A DNA stretch of 64,000 nt from Paenibacillus glycinis (GTDB lineage: Bacteria; Bacillota; Bacilli; Paenibacillales; Paenibacillaceae). Each line of letters opens with the position of its first letter. Within the stretch, counting starts at the first letter, position 1. Below are positions 42,737 through 50,631 of the stretch, one piece after another. The translations under genes and the position numbers were made by a program. The DNA lies in assembly GCF_009909185.1 (NCBI RefSeq), contig NZ_JAAAMV010000024.1, positions 124,001 to 188,000 of the forward strand, read 5' to 3'. The notes below the pieces were generated by a model that saw only the letters and a program-made list of their open reading frames with translations, was not told the DNA's origin and searched no databases.

Positions 42737-43645
42737 ATGAAATTGATCAGCATCTCGAAACAAGGCCGCAACGCGCTTGGCGTCGCGACGGAGAACGGCA
42801 TTATCGACGTCGAGCTGGCGTTGGCGGCAGAAGCGTCCCGCGCGAGCTCGGAGGTTCCTTCGGACGTCATGTCGGTCATCGGCGGAGGCGAAGAGGCATT
42901 GGCGTCGCTGCGCGGGTTCGTCGAATCGCTGCCCGCTTCGGGCAACGAAGCTTACTTGCGCGGCGAGGACGAGATCGAATGGGGACCGTGCGTCACGGCG
43001 CCGAACAAGATTATTTGCGTCGGCCTCAACTACCGCAAGCATGCGGAAGAAACGAATGCGCCGATCCCGCAGTTTCCGATCCTGTTCAACAAATTCAACA
43101 ATACGCTGACGGGACATCTGCGGGAGATTGCCGTTCCGAAAGTGACGCAGAAGCTCGATTACGAAGCGGAGCTCGTCATCGTCATCGGCAAGCAAGCCAA
43201 ATACGTCTCCAAGGAAGACGCGCTCGGCCATGTGTTCGGCTATTGCGCGGTCAACGACCTGTCGGCCCGCGATCTGCAGCTGCGCACGCATCAATGGCTG
43301 CTCGGCAAATCCTGCGACGATTTCAGCCCGCTCGGCCCGTATCTCGTGACGGCGGACGAAGTCGGCAACCCGAACGACCTGGCGATCAAAGCGACCGTCA
43401 ACGGCGAGGTTCGCCAGAACTCCAACACGTCGGACATGATCTTCCATTGCGACGAGATCGTAAGCTATATCTCGCAGCATATGACGCTCGTGCCCGGCGA
43501 CGTCATCCTGACCGGCACGCCGGAAGGCGTCGTGCTCGGCCTTCCGGAGGCGCAGCAGGTGTATTTGCAGCCGGGCGATGAAGTGACGATCGAAATCGAA
43601 AAGCTCGGCAAGTTGACGAACCGTTTCGTCGCGGATCCGGCTTAA
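42737..43645 (+). CDS. Fumarylacetoacetate hydrolase-family protein, probable 2,4-diketo-3-deoxy-sugar-acid hydrolase
   Basis: 302-residue FAH-fold protein. VGLNYRKHAEETN, DYEAELVIVIGK with the metal-binding Glu, VFGYCAVNDLSARDLQ and GKSCDDFSPLGP are the conserved core. ILTGTPEGVVLG follows near the C-terminus. In the diketo-hydrolase branch of L-fucose and L-rhamnose catabolism this enzyme splits 2,4-diketo-3-deoxy acids into pyruvate and lactate. The flanking SDR and lactonase make that the best reading; other acylpyruvase activities are possible. Confidence 0.88.
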   Translation: MKLISISKQGRNALGVATENGIIDVELALAAEASRASSEVPSDVMSVIGGGEEALASLRGFVESLPASGNEAYLRGEDEIEWGPCVTAPNKIICVGLNYRKHAEETNAPIPQFPILFNKFNNTLTGHLREIAVPKVTQKLDYEAELVIVIGKQAKYVSKEDALGHVFGYCAVNDLSARDLQLRTHQWLLGKSCDDFSPLGPYLVTADEVGNPNDLAIKATVNGEVRQNSNTSDMIFHCDEIVSYISQHMTLVPGDVILTGTPEGVVLGLPEAQQVYLQPGDEVTIEIEKLGKLTNRFVADPA

Positions 43646-43667
43646 CCCATAACGCGAGGTGTCTGGA

Positions 43668-44519
43668 ATGAGTCGAACAATCGATGCGCATCAGCATTAT
43701 TGGGAGCTTGAACGCGGCGACTACGGCTGGCTGACGCCGGAGGCCGGTCCGATCCTGTACCGGGACTACGTCCCGGCGGATTTGGAGCCGGAGCTGGCGC
43801 GCGCGGGCATTCGCCAGTCGATCGTGGTGCAGGCGGCCCAGACGCATGCGGAGACCGCTTATATGCTGGAACTGGCGGAACGTTCGGATTCCGTTGCGGG
43901 CGTCGTCGGCTGGCTGAATTTTCAGGATCCGAATTGGCGCGACGTGCTGAAGATTTTCCGCGCGCATCCGAAATTCCTCGGCGTGCGCGTCATGCTGCAG
44001 GAGATGCGCGACGCCGCGGAGGTGCTCGAGCCGAACAGCCTGGAGGCGCTTCGGCATTTGGCGGAGATCGGCCTGCCCGTCGATCTGCTCATGAAGTCCA
44101 GCCAGCTTCCGGAGACGATCGCGCTGCTGAAGCAGGTCCCGAACCTGCATGCCGTGATCGATCATATCGGCAAGCCGCGAATCGGGGAAGGGCGGTTCGA
44201 GCCTTGGGCAAGCCAAATGCAGGAAATCGCCGCGAACTATTCCGGCGTGTACTGCAAATTGTCGGGCATGCTGACGGAGGCGGATCATGATGCATGGCAG
44301 CCGGAGCAGTTTACCGCGTACGTGCGGCATGTCGTCGCCTGCTTCGGCGTCGGACGCGTCATGTTCGGCAGCGATTGGCCGGTATGCCTGCTGGCGGGCA
44401 GCTATGCGGACGTGCGCGACGTGCTGCGCGCGGCGTTGCCGGAGGGGCTTGACAGTGCCCAGCTTGCGGCCGTGTACGGCGACAATGCGGCGGCATTTTA
44501 TAAGCTGCCGGCGGAATAA
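43668..44519 (+). CDS. Amidohydrolase-family sugar lactonase (L-fucono/rhamnono-lactonase-like)
   Basis: 283-residue TIM-barrel amidohydrolase of the amidohydrolase-2 type. Metal ligands are visible as His-x-His in RTIDAHQHYW (residues 8-10), His in AVIDHIGKP and Asp in MFGSDWPVC. This group opens sugar-1,4- or -1,5-lactones. ATG 43668 has GAGGTG 6 nt upstream, 23 bp after the hydrolase stop. No aldose dehydrogenase or acid dehydratase is present in the window, so part of the inferred route must lie elsewhere. A terminator follows about 50 bp after its stop. Confidence 0.87.
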   Translation: MSRTIDAHQHYWELERGDYGWLTPEAGPILYRDYVPADLEPELARAGIRQSIVVQAAQTHAETAYMLELAERSDSVAGVVGWLNFQDPNWRDVLKIFRAHPKFLGVRVMLQEMRDAAEVLEPNSLEALRHLAEIGLPVDLLMKSSQLPETIALLKQVPNLHAVIDHIGKPRIGEGRFEPWASQMQEIAANYSGVYCKLSGMLTEADHDAWQPEQFTAYVRHVVACFGVGRVMFGSDWPVCLLAGSYADVRDVLRAALPEGLDSAQLAAVYGDNAAAFYKLPAE

Positions 44520-44567
44520 CGATCGAAAAGGAATAAAGCAGCAAATCGATACGCGAATTTCCTGAAG

Positions 44568-44597
44568 GGCTTCCGCCGAAAGTGGCGGAAGCCTTTT
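44568..44597 (+). terminator. Intrinsic terminator of the IclR operon
   Basis: GGCTTCCGCC (44568-44577) pairs perfectly with GGCGGAAGCC (44584-44593), followed by TTTT. Confidence 0.93.
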
Positions 44598-44667
44598 CGG
44601 CGCGTCGGCGTTCTGACGGCTGACGAACGCATCCCTTGAATACTTTTTGGTTTACGACCTAAGACCG

Positions 44668-44709
44668 TTGACATGGGTCATTCTATTTCGTATAGTCGAC
44701 ATGGACTAT
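44668..44709 (+). promoter_or_regulatory. Consensus promoter with dyad operator of the PadR gene
   Basis: TTGACA (44668-44673), 17-bp spacer, TATAGT (44691-44696). The inverted repeat ATAGTC (44692-44697), GACATG, GACTAT (44704-44709) overlaps the -10 and the start site. A dimeric repressor binding there would block the promoter, and the PadR protein encoded next is the natural candidate. Confidence 0.75.
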
Positions 44710-44747
44710 GTGATGACAATACCGTTTTCGAAGGAGTCGAGATTTGG

Positions 44748-45371
44748 ATGGCTAATCGTAAGGTTTCCAACATGCTGGCACTTGCCGTCTTATCGCTGCT
44801 CAATGAGAAACCGATGCATCCGTACGAGATGTCCGCCACGATGAAACAGCGCGGCATTCCCGATGTCATCAAGCTGAATAACGGCTCGCTGTATTCCGTA
44901 GTGGAGGCGCTGCTGAAGCACGGTTGGGTCGTTCCGCTGGAGACGTCGCGGGAAGGAAAGCACCCGGAGCGGACGATCTATGCCCCGACCGATGCGGGGA
45001 AGGCGGAATTCCACGACTGGCTTCGGGAGCTTATCTACGAGCCGGCGAAAGAATATCCCCATTTCCCGGCCGCATTGGCGTTCATCGGGCATGTCTCGCC
45101 GCAGGAGACGGCCGGTCTCCTGGATCAACGCATCGGCTTCATTCGGAAGAACGTCGCCGAACGTCGGGCGGGCATGGACTACGCGGCGTCCCAAGGGCTG
45201 TCCCGCATATTTTTGATCGAAGCGGAGTTCATCGTCCACCAGTCGGAAGCCGAATTGAAGTGGCTGCTGGCATTCAAGGAGGACATCAAGAACGGCAGGC
45301 TCACCGAGCAGGTCAACGGAGAGACGGCATGGCATATGTCCGTGCCGCCCGACGAGGAACTGCTGCCGTAG
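44748..45371 (+). CDS. PadR-family transcription repressor
   Basis: 207-residue regulator. The PadR winged helix (about 8-85) has LALAVLSLLNEKPMHPYEMSA, NNGSLYSVVEALLKHGWV and ERTIYAPTDAGKAEFHDWL. A C-terminal coiled-coil dimerisation domain (about 95-190) belongs to the Vir_act_alpha_C class. The ATG at 44748 has AAGGAG 11 nt upstream. Directly downstream lies an MFS drug exporter, a common target arrangement for PadR repressors whose ligands are toxic aromatic or amphipathic compounds. Confidence 0.9.
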   Translation: MANRKVSNMLALAVLSLLNEKPMHPYEMSATMKQRGIPDVIKLNNGSLYSVVEALLKHGWVVPLETSREGKHPERTIYAPTDAGKAEFHDWLRELIYEPAKEYPHFPAALAFIGHVSPQETAGLLDQRIGFIRKNVAERRAGMDYAASQGLSRIFLIEAEFIVHQSEAELKWLLAFKEDIKNGRLTEQVNGETAWHMSVPPDEELLP

Positions 45372-45402
45372 TAAAAAAGAAACGTGGAGGGAACAACAAA
45401 CA

Positions 45403-46935
45403 ATGAGCGCACAACGCAAAAACGTTGGCATCGTGGTCGCCGGTCTGCTGCTTGGCATTCTCATGGCGTCCATGGACAATACGATCGTCGCCACGGCGAT
45501 GGGAACGATCGTAGGCGAGCTGGGCGGCTTGGACAAATTCGTCTGGGTCACGTCCGCTTATATGGTCGCCGAGATGGCGGGCATGCCGATCTTCGGCAAG
45601 CTGTCCGATATGTACGGACGGAAGAAGTTTTTTATATTCGGCATTTTGATGTTCATGCTGGGGTCGATTCTTTGCGGAACGGCAGACTCCATCGTGCAGT
45701 TGAGCATTTATCGCGCGGTTCAAGGGATCGGGGGAGGCGCGCTCGTGCCGATCGCCTTCACGATCATGTTCGACGCCGTGCCGGCGGAGAGCCGCGGCAA
45801 GCTGGGCGGATTGTTCGGCGCCGTGTTCGGCCTGTCGAGCATCTTCGGACCGCTGCTCGGCGCATACATTACGGACTACATCAAATGGGAATGGATTTTC
45901 TACATTAACCTGCCGCTCGGACTGATCGCGTTTGTCATGATCGCTTTCTTCTATAAAGAATCCGTCCAGCACAGCAAGCAGCGGATCGACTGGGGCGGCG
46001 CGGTTACGCTCGTCGGCGCGGTCGTCTGCCTCATGTTTGCGCTCGAGCTCGGCGGCAAGAACTATGCCTGGGATTCCGGCGTGATTCTAAGCTTGTTCGG
46101 CGGATTCGCGGTTCTCGTGATCGCCTTCATCCTCATCGAACGCGTCGTCAACGAGCCGATTATCAAGTTCAGCATGTTCCGCGACCGGTTGTATTCGACG
46201 AGCAACGCGATCGCGATGTTCAGCGGCGCGGCCTTCGTTACGGCATCGGTGTACATTCCGATCTACATCCAAGGCGTGTTCGGCGGCAAATCCACGGATT
46301 CCGGCCTCGTGCTGCTTCCGATGATGGTCGGTTCCGTCGTGACGGCGACCATGGGCGGCGCGCTGATGATGAAGACCTCGTTCCGCTCGCTCATGATTCC
46401 GACGTTGGCGCTGCTGACGGTCGGCAACGTTCTGCTTACGACGCTCGGCGTCGAATCGCACCGGTATACGGTCGTGATCTTCATGGTGCTGATCGGACTC
46501 GGCATCGGCGCTTCGTTCTCGGTGCTCAGCAATGCCGCGATCTTCTCGTTCCCGCCGCAGGAACGGGGAACGGCAAGCGCGACGCTGAACTTCCTTCGTT
46601 CGCTCGGCATGACGATCGGCATTACGGTGTTCGGGATTATCCAAAGCCACTCCATGATGAACAAATTCGCGACCTCGTTCACGTCGGACGAGACGAGCCA
46701 GCTTCCGCAGGGCGTTAACCTGAGCGATCCGCGCGCGATCCTGGCGCCCGAGCTGAGAAAAGCGATTCCGCAGCCGATTCTCGACAAAATCACGATGGGA
46801 CTATCGTCCTCGATTACCCAAACGTTCGCTTGGGCGATCATCCCGTCCGCGCTCGCCTTGTTCTTCGCCTTCTTCATGGGCAAGCGCAAATTGAGCGAAA
46901 TGGAGCATGCCGATTATACGCCTTCGTCCCACTAG
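45403..46935 (+). CDS. MFS drug/proton antiporter, DHA2 (EmrB/QacA) family
   Basis: 510-residue transporter with about fourteen helices. The conserved MASMDNTIVATAMGTI (helix 1, with the Asp typical of DHA2) and GKLSDMYGRKKFFIFGI (loop 2-3 signature) identify the family, followed by YRAVQGIGGGALVPIAFTI (motif C region). It exports lipophilic or cationic compounds in exchange for protons. The gene lies 31 bp after the padR stop with GGAGGG upstream, so expression depends on the PadR-controlled promoter. Confidence 0.92.
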   Translation: MSAQRKNVGIVVAGLLLGILMASMDNTIVATAMGTIVGELGGLDKFVWVTSAYMVAEMAGMPIFGKLSDMYGRKKFFIFGILMFMLGSILCGTADSIVQLSIYRAVQGIGGGALVPIAFTIMFDAVPAESRGKLGGLFGAVFGLSSIFGPLLGAYITDYIKWEWIFYINLPLGLIAFVMIAFFYKESVQHSKQRIDWGGAVTLVGAVVCLMFALELGGKNYAWDSGVILSLFGGFAVLVIAFILIERVVNEPIIKFSMFRDRLYSTSNAIAMFSGAAFVTASVYIPIYIQGVFGGKSTDSGLVLLPMMVGSVVTATMGGALMMKTSFRSLMIPTLALLTVGNVLLTTLGVESHRYTVVIFMVLIGLGIGASFSVLSNAAIFSFPPQERGTASATLNFLRSLGMTIGITVFGIIQSHSMMNKFATSFTSDETSQLPQGVNLSDPRAILAPELRKAIPQPILDKITMGLSSSITQTFAWAIIPSALALFFAFFMGKRKLSEMEHADYTPSSH

Positions 46936-46964
46936 CAACCAGGATCCGATATGCTCGCATAAGT

Positions 46965-47003
46965 CCGGTGACCCAAGTCGAAACTTGGCACCGGGCTTTT
47001 TTT
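46965..47003 (+). terminator. Intrinsic terminator after the MFS gene
   Basis: CCGGTG and CCAAGT arms pair with ACTTGG and CACCGG (46965-46994), followed by seven T residues (46997-47003). Confidence 0.93.
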
Positions 47004-47092
47004 GTCGTCATTCGGTTGGCGAAACGTGACTATAGGTCTGATTTGGCCATGGAAAAGGGGGCTGATATATCAAATCTAGCTTTTGGTTGATA

Positions 47093-47178
47093 TTAACATT
47101 TTCTACACAATACATTAACGGCCACTTAACAATACCTGGCAACCGATTAATGACCGCTTAACAATGGATGCCTATAAT
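47093..47178 (+). promoter_or_regulatory. PhoP-box array and promoter P1 (beta-propeller gene and pstS1)
   Basis: TTAACA (47093), TACACA (47104), TTAACG (47115) and TTAACA (47126) are exactly 11 bp apart. A second pair, TTAATG (47147) and TTAACA (47158), follows. The last repeat ends at 47163, 9 nt before the consensus -10 TATAAT (47173-47178). TT[ATC]ACA repeats with an 11-bp period ending near -22 are the Bacillus PhoP recognition pattern. There is no -35, as expected for PhoP-activated promoters. From 47004 to 47092 nothing else is recognised. Confidence 0.8.
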
Positions 47179-47238
47179 CGGTCTTGTACATATAAGACGA
47201 AGGAAAACAAAACAATTTCAGAAGGGTGATCACAGTCA

Positions 47239-48639
47239 ATGTCCATGAAAAAAACGATTTTGATTTCTGCGCTGGCAGCTGCGCTTAGCACGTCTGCAAT
47301 CGGTGTTGCTTCGGCAGCTACCACGTCGCAAGTAACGGCACCGGCTTCGTTTAACCTGATGGTAAACGACGCTTCCCTGCAAGTTCGTTCGGTACAAACG
47401 AATGGCACGACATTGGTATCGGTGCGCGACCTCGGTTCCGCAGCGGGCGCATTGTTCGTCGTAAACGTGAAGAACGGCGTGACGGCGTACATCAATGGCC
47501 ATTCCATCGAACTGCACGCAGGTTCGAACGCAGCGCTGGTTGACGGCGCGCAAGTTGACCTGGAGCAGGCAATCGAGAACGTGGGCGGATCTTACTATAT
47601 TGCGGTTAACGACTTCGTCAGCATCTTCGACGTCGAAGCAACGACGGATGCCGCTGGTCAAGTTTGGATCGACACGGTAGCGAAAATCCATGCCGACAGC
47701 ATCAACTGGATCAACGCGAATCAATTGCTCGCTTCGTCGCTGACCGAAGAAGGACGCACGGACTACGTCATCGATGCCAAAACGGGCGCGGCTACGAAAG
47801 TACTTAGCTCCGAGACGGCTTCCGAGCTTTCCGTATCCCCGGACGGATCCAAAGCGGCTTACACGGACGAAGACGGCGTAGTTAGCGTCATCGACCTGAC
47901 AAGCCCGACTTTCGCCAGCAAACAAGTTTCGGCTGACAGCTCGATCAAACCTGAGCTTGTTTGGTCCGCTGACGGCAGTGCGATTTACTTCCTGCAAGGC
48001 GACAAAGGTTCGGTTATCCAAAAGCTGAACGTGGCCGACGGCACGCTCACGAAAGTGCTGGAAGACAAAGTCGATTACAAAGCGAACCTGAGCGTTTCCA
48101 CGGACGGCACGAAGTTCTACTACACGGTTACGAAGCCGGGCGCGGTAACGGCTCCTGACGGCAAACCGGTCGATGCGGACGATGTCGCGATCGACACCAC
48201 GGGCACTGAGCCGCAAGTATACTTCTACGATGCTTCCGTTAAGGAATCGGCACCGGTGAAACTGACGACGACGGCAGACGATAAAATCTTCGTCGGCGCG
48301 GCAGCGGACGGCAGCAAAGCTTTCTACGTAAGCGTAGAAGACGGCAAGCCTTCTTCCCTGGTCGCAATTGCGAAAGACAAAACCGTTAAGAAACTGATCG
48401 AAGACAAAGACGTGCTGCAAGCAACGATCGCAGGCGACAAAATCTACGCGCTGACGGACGCAGGCGAGCAAACGGGCCTGTACGAAGTGGACACGGCAGC
48501 CGGCACGTCCAAGCTGGTTCGCAACCTCGATGGCAACGTAAGCGAAGTCGTAGCAGCCGCTAACGCTCCGGTAGCCGTTGTCGTCGATGACCAAACGTTC
48601 GTCATCCAAGGCGATACGCTTAGCAAAATCACGAAATAA
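47239..48639 (+). CDS. Secreted protein with copper-amine-oxidase-like N-terminal domain and beta-propeller-like body
   Basis: 466 residues. A Sec signal peptide (MSMKKTILISALAAAL..., cleavage near VASA-ATT, about 27) lacks a lipobox. Residues about 35-150 match the stalk-like Cu-amine-oxidase N-terminal domain common in Paenibacillus surface proteins (LMVNDASLQVRSVQTNGTTL). Residues about 160-466 are repeats of TolB/WD-like blades (SVSPDGSKAAYTDEDG, VWSADGSAIYFLQGD, SVSTDGTKFYYTV). I do not recognise a named family. The PhoP-box promoter and position before pstS1 place it in the phosphate-starvation response. Codon use (GCT, AAA, GAA rich) resembles the pstS genes and suggests high expression. 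Confidence 0.8.
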   Translation: MSMKKTILISALAAALSTSAIGVASAATTSQVTAPASFNLMVNDASLQVRSVQTNGTTLVSVRDLGSAAGALFVVNVKNGVTAYINGHSIELHAGSNAALVDGAQVDLEQAIENVGGSYYIAVNDFVSIFDVEATTDAAGQVWIDTVAKIHADSINWINANQLLASSLTEEGRTDYVIDAKTGAATKVLSSETASELSVSPDGSKAAYTDEDGVVSVIDLTSPTFASKQVSADSSIKPELVWSADGSAIYFLQGDKGSVIQKLNVADGTLTKVLEDKVDYKANLSVSTDGTKFYYTVTKPGAVTAPDGKPVDADDVAIDTTGTEPQVYFYDASVKESAPVKLTTTADDKIFVGAAADGSKAFYVSVEDGKPSSLVAIAKDKTVKKLIEDKDVLQATIAGDKIYALTDAGEQTGLYEVDTAAGTSKLVRNLDGNVSEVVAAANAPVAVVVDDQTFVIQGDTLSKITK

Positions 48640-48687
48640 TTGACTCATCCCTAATACCCGTTAATCACGAGAGGAGAACTACAAACA

Positions 48688-49551
48688 ATGAAAACGAAAT
48701 GGTTCAGAAATATCGGTCTTGCCGTAATGGCGCTTTCCCTTACGTTCGGCAGCGTATCCGCTGTCAGCGCAGCAAGCAAATTGAGCGGTCGCATCGTCAT
48801 CAACGGATCCTCGGCACTGCTTCCGTTGACGCTGCAAGCAGCTAACGAATTCAAGAAGCTGAATCCGAAAGTGAAAATCTCCGCATCCGCGGCAGGCTCC
48901 GTAACTGGCCCGCAATCGGTTCGCAAAGGCATCGCCGATATAGGCGCTTGCGACTGGGATGCTTCCACTGACGTTCCGGGCTTCAGCAAATTCACGGGTC
49001 AAGTCGCGAACAAAGTAGCCGTTATTCCTTTCGCGGCCGTAACGAACAGCAGCGCTGGCGTAACGAGCCTGACGAACGCCCAACTGTCCGGTATCTTCTC
49101 CGGCAAAATCACCAACTGGAAAGAAGTCGGCGGCAATGACGCTAAGATCGTTGTCGTTAACCGCGCATTCGGATCCGGCACGCGCGTCAACTTCCAAATC
49201 AAAGCACTGAACGGCACGGACTTCATGACGAAGGGCGACAACTACATCGAAGTTAAATCGAGCGGCGACATGAAAACGAAAGTCGAAACAACGCCTAACG
49301 CGATCGGCTACATCGACCTTGTCTACGTATCCGGCAGCAAAATGAAAGCCGTCAGCATCAACAACGTAGCTCCAACGGAAGCAAACGTCATCAACGGCAC
49401 GTACAAAGTATGGTCGTACGGCTACTACATGACGAAAGGCCAACCTACCGGCGCCGTTAAAGCATTCATCGACTACGTTCAAAGCACGAAGTTCCAAAAC
49501 GGTTCCCTGAAAAAGCTCAAATTCATTCCGCTTGCCGCAATGAAGAAATAA
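48688..49551 (+). CDS. pstS: Phosphate-binding protein PstS, first copy, non-lipidated
   Basis: 287-residue periplasmic-binding-type protein for Pi. The signal peptide (MKTKWFRNIGLAVMAL..., cleavage near VSA-ASK, about 29) carries no cysteine, so it is predicted to be released or wall-retained, not a lipoprotein. Phosphate-binding segments are NGSSALLPLTLQAANEF, SAAGSVTGPQSV and NRAFGSGTRVNF. GKITNWKEVGG is the classic PstS block. It is 48 bp after the beta-propeller gene under P1. A strong hairpin follows, then pstC and pstA, so PstS1 should be made in excess over the permease. Confidence 0.92.
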   Translation: MKTKWFRNIGLAVMALSLTFGSVSAVSAASKLSGRIVINGSSALLPLTLQAANEFKKLNPKVKISASAAGSVTGPQSVRKGIADIGACDWDASTDVPGFSKFTGQVANKVAVIPFAAVTNSSAGVTSLTNAQLSGIFSGKITNWKEVGGNDAKIVVVNRAFGSGTRVNFQIKALNGTDFMTKGDNYIEVKSSGDMKTKVETTPNAIGYIDLVYVSGSKMKAVSINNVAPTEANVINGTYKVWSYGYYMTKGQPTGAVKAFIDYVQSTKFQNGSLKKLKFIPLAAMKK

Positions 49552-49596
49552 GCAAGTAAGAACCTCATCCTCACCAATTAAATACGAGGAACAAGC

Positions 49597-49637
49597 GAAG
49601 CCAGCTTCTGCACCTTATACGAGAAGCTGGCTTCTCT
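49597..49637 (+). terminator. Intercistronic hairpin between pstS1 and pstC1
   Basis: GAAGCCAGCTTCT (49597-49609) pairs perfectly with AGAAGCTGGCTTC (49622-49634), followed by a T-rich TCTTTAT. It probably acts as a partial terminator or 3' stabiliser, giving more binding protein than permease. Confidence 0.75.
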
Positions 49638-49659
49638 TTATGACATGAGAGGAGAATAG

Positions 49660-50631
49660 ATGGTTATGAGTATGATGGAAGTGCCGAATTCCGGTACCGT
49701 TTACTCTAGCGAAGAACTTGGCCGGAGCTTGGAGAGTTCATCCGGCAAAACATTCGGCCGCAGGGCGCGGCTCGCTTTCTACAACCGTACGTTCAAGATC
49801 GTATGTATCGCAAGCGCGGTGTTCGTCTGCTTAATCCTGTTTTCGATTTTATTCTTGATGGGCCGGACCGGTATTCTGACTTTTGAAACCGTGTCCCTGA
49901 AAACTTTCTTTTTCTCCACGGACTGGGTACCGGAGAATGAACAGTACGGCGCATTCGTGTTTATTTTCGGCACGATCGCGCTGACGCTTCTGACCATGCT
50001 GATCTCGGTGCCGTTATCGCTCCTTATTGCAATCTTCCTATCGGAAATGACGCCTGCTTGGCTGAAGAACGCACTTCGTCCCGTACTGGACCTGCTTGTC
50101 GGCATCCCTTCCGTCGTCTACGGCTTCCTTGGCCTGACGATCTTGATTCCGATGCTGCGTTCGCTGACGGGAACCAGCCTGGGCGATGGTATATTGGCCG
50201 CCGGGATCGTACTCACGATCATGGTGCTGCCGACGATCAGCCGCATCACGGACGACTCCATCGTCGCCGTGCCGAAGAAATTCCGCGACGCTTCCTACGC
50301 ATTAGGCTCCACGCGCTTTCAAACGATCGTTCGCGTCGTCATCCCGGCCGCGAGAAGCGGCATCATGTACGCCGTGATTCTCGGCATGGCTCGCGCGATC
50401 GGCGAAACGATGGCGGTCGTCATGGTCATCGGCAATACGCCGCAATTGGCAGACGCGCTGTTCAAGCCGACGTCCGTACTGACGAGTAACATCGTCATGC
50501 AGATTCCGAACGTGCCGTTCGATTCCACATGGAACTACGCGCTCTATATGATGGGCTTTATCCTGCTCCTGATCTCGCTGATCATGATCATTGCCGTCAG
50601 GCTGATCCAGGGCAAAGGGGTGAAACAATGA
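49660..50631 (+). CDS. pstC: Phosphate ABC transporter permease PstC, first copy
   Basis: 323-residue integral membrane subunit of the high-affinity Pi importer, with an N-terminal cytoplasmic extension of about 45 residues and six helices (first at about 48-70). The coupling-loop region KKFRDASYALGSTRFQTIVR and the segment DLLVGIPSVVYGFLGLTILIP are PstC hallmarks. ATG 49660 follows AGAGGAG; ATG 49666 is an alternative. The last codons overlap pstA by ATGA, so the two permeases are made in equal amounts. Confidence 0.93.
   Translation: MVMSMMEVPNSGTVYSSEELGRSLESSSGKTFGRRARLAFYNRTFKIVCIASAVFVCLILFSILFLMGRTGILTFETVSLKTFFFSTDWVPENEQYGAFVFIFGTIALTLLTMLISVPLSLLIAIFLSEMTPAWLKNALRPVLDLLVGIPSVVYGFLGLTILIPMLRSLTGTSLGDGILAAGIVLTIMVLPTISRITDDSIVAVPKKFRDASYALGSTRFQTIVRVVIPAARSGIMYAVILGMARAIGETMAVVMVIGNTPQLADALFKPTSVLTSNIVMQIPNVPFDSTWNYALYMMGFILLLISLIMIIAVRLIQGKGVKQ

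Noticed and set aside
46936-47092. Additional small gene between the MFS exporter and the Pho-box promoter
   Set aside because: Only a terminator and AT-rich sequence are seen; no start with ribosome binding site and usable frame.
47236-48648. 470-codon minus-strand open frame over the beta-propeller-like gene
   Set aside because: The sense frame has a signal peptide, a Pho-box promoter and repeat structure; the antisense frame has neither start site nor domain.
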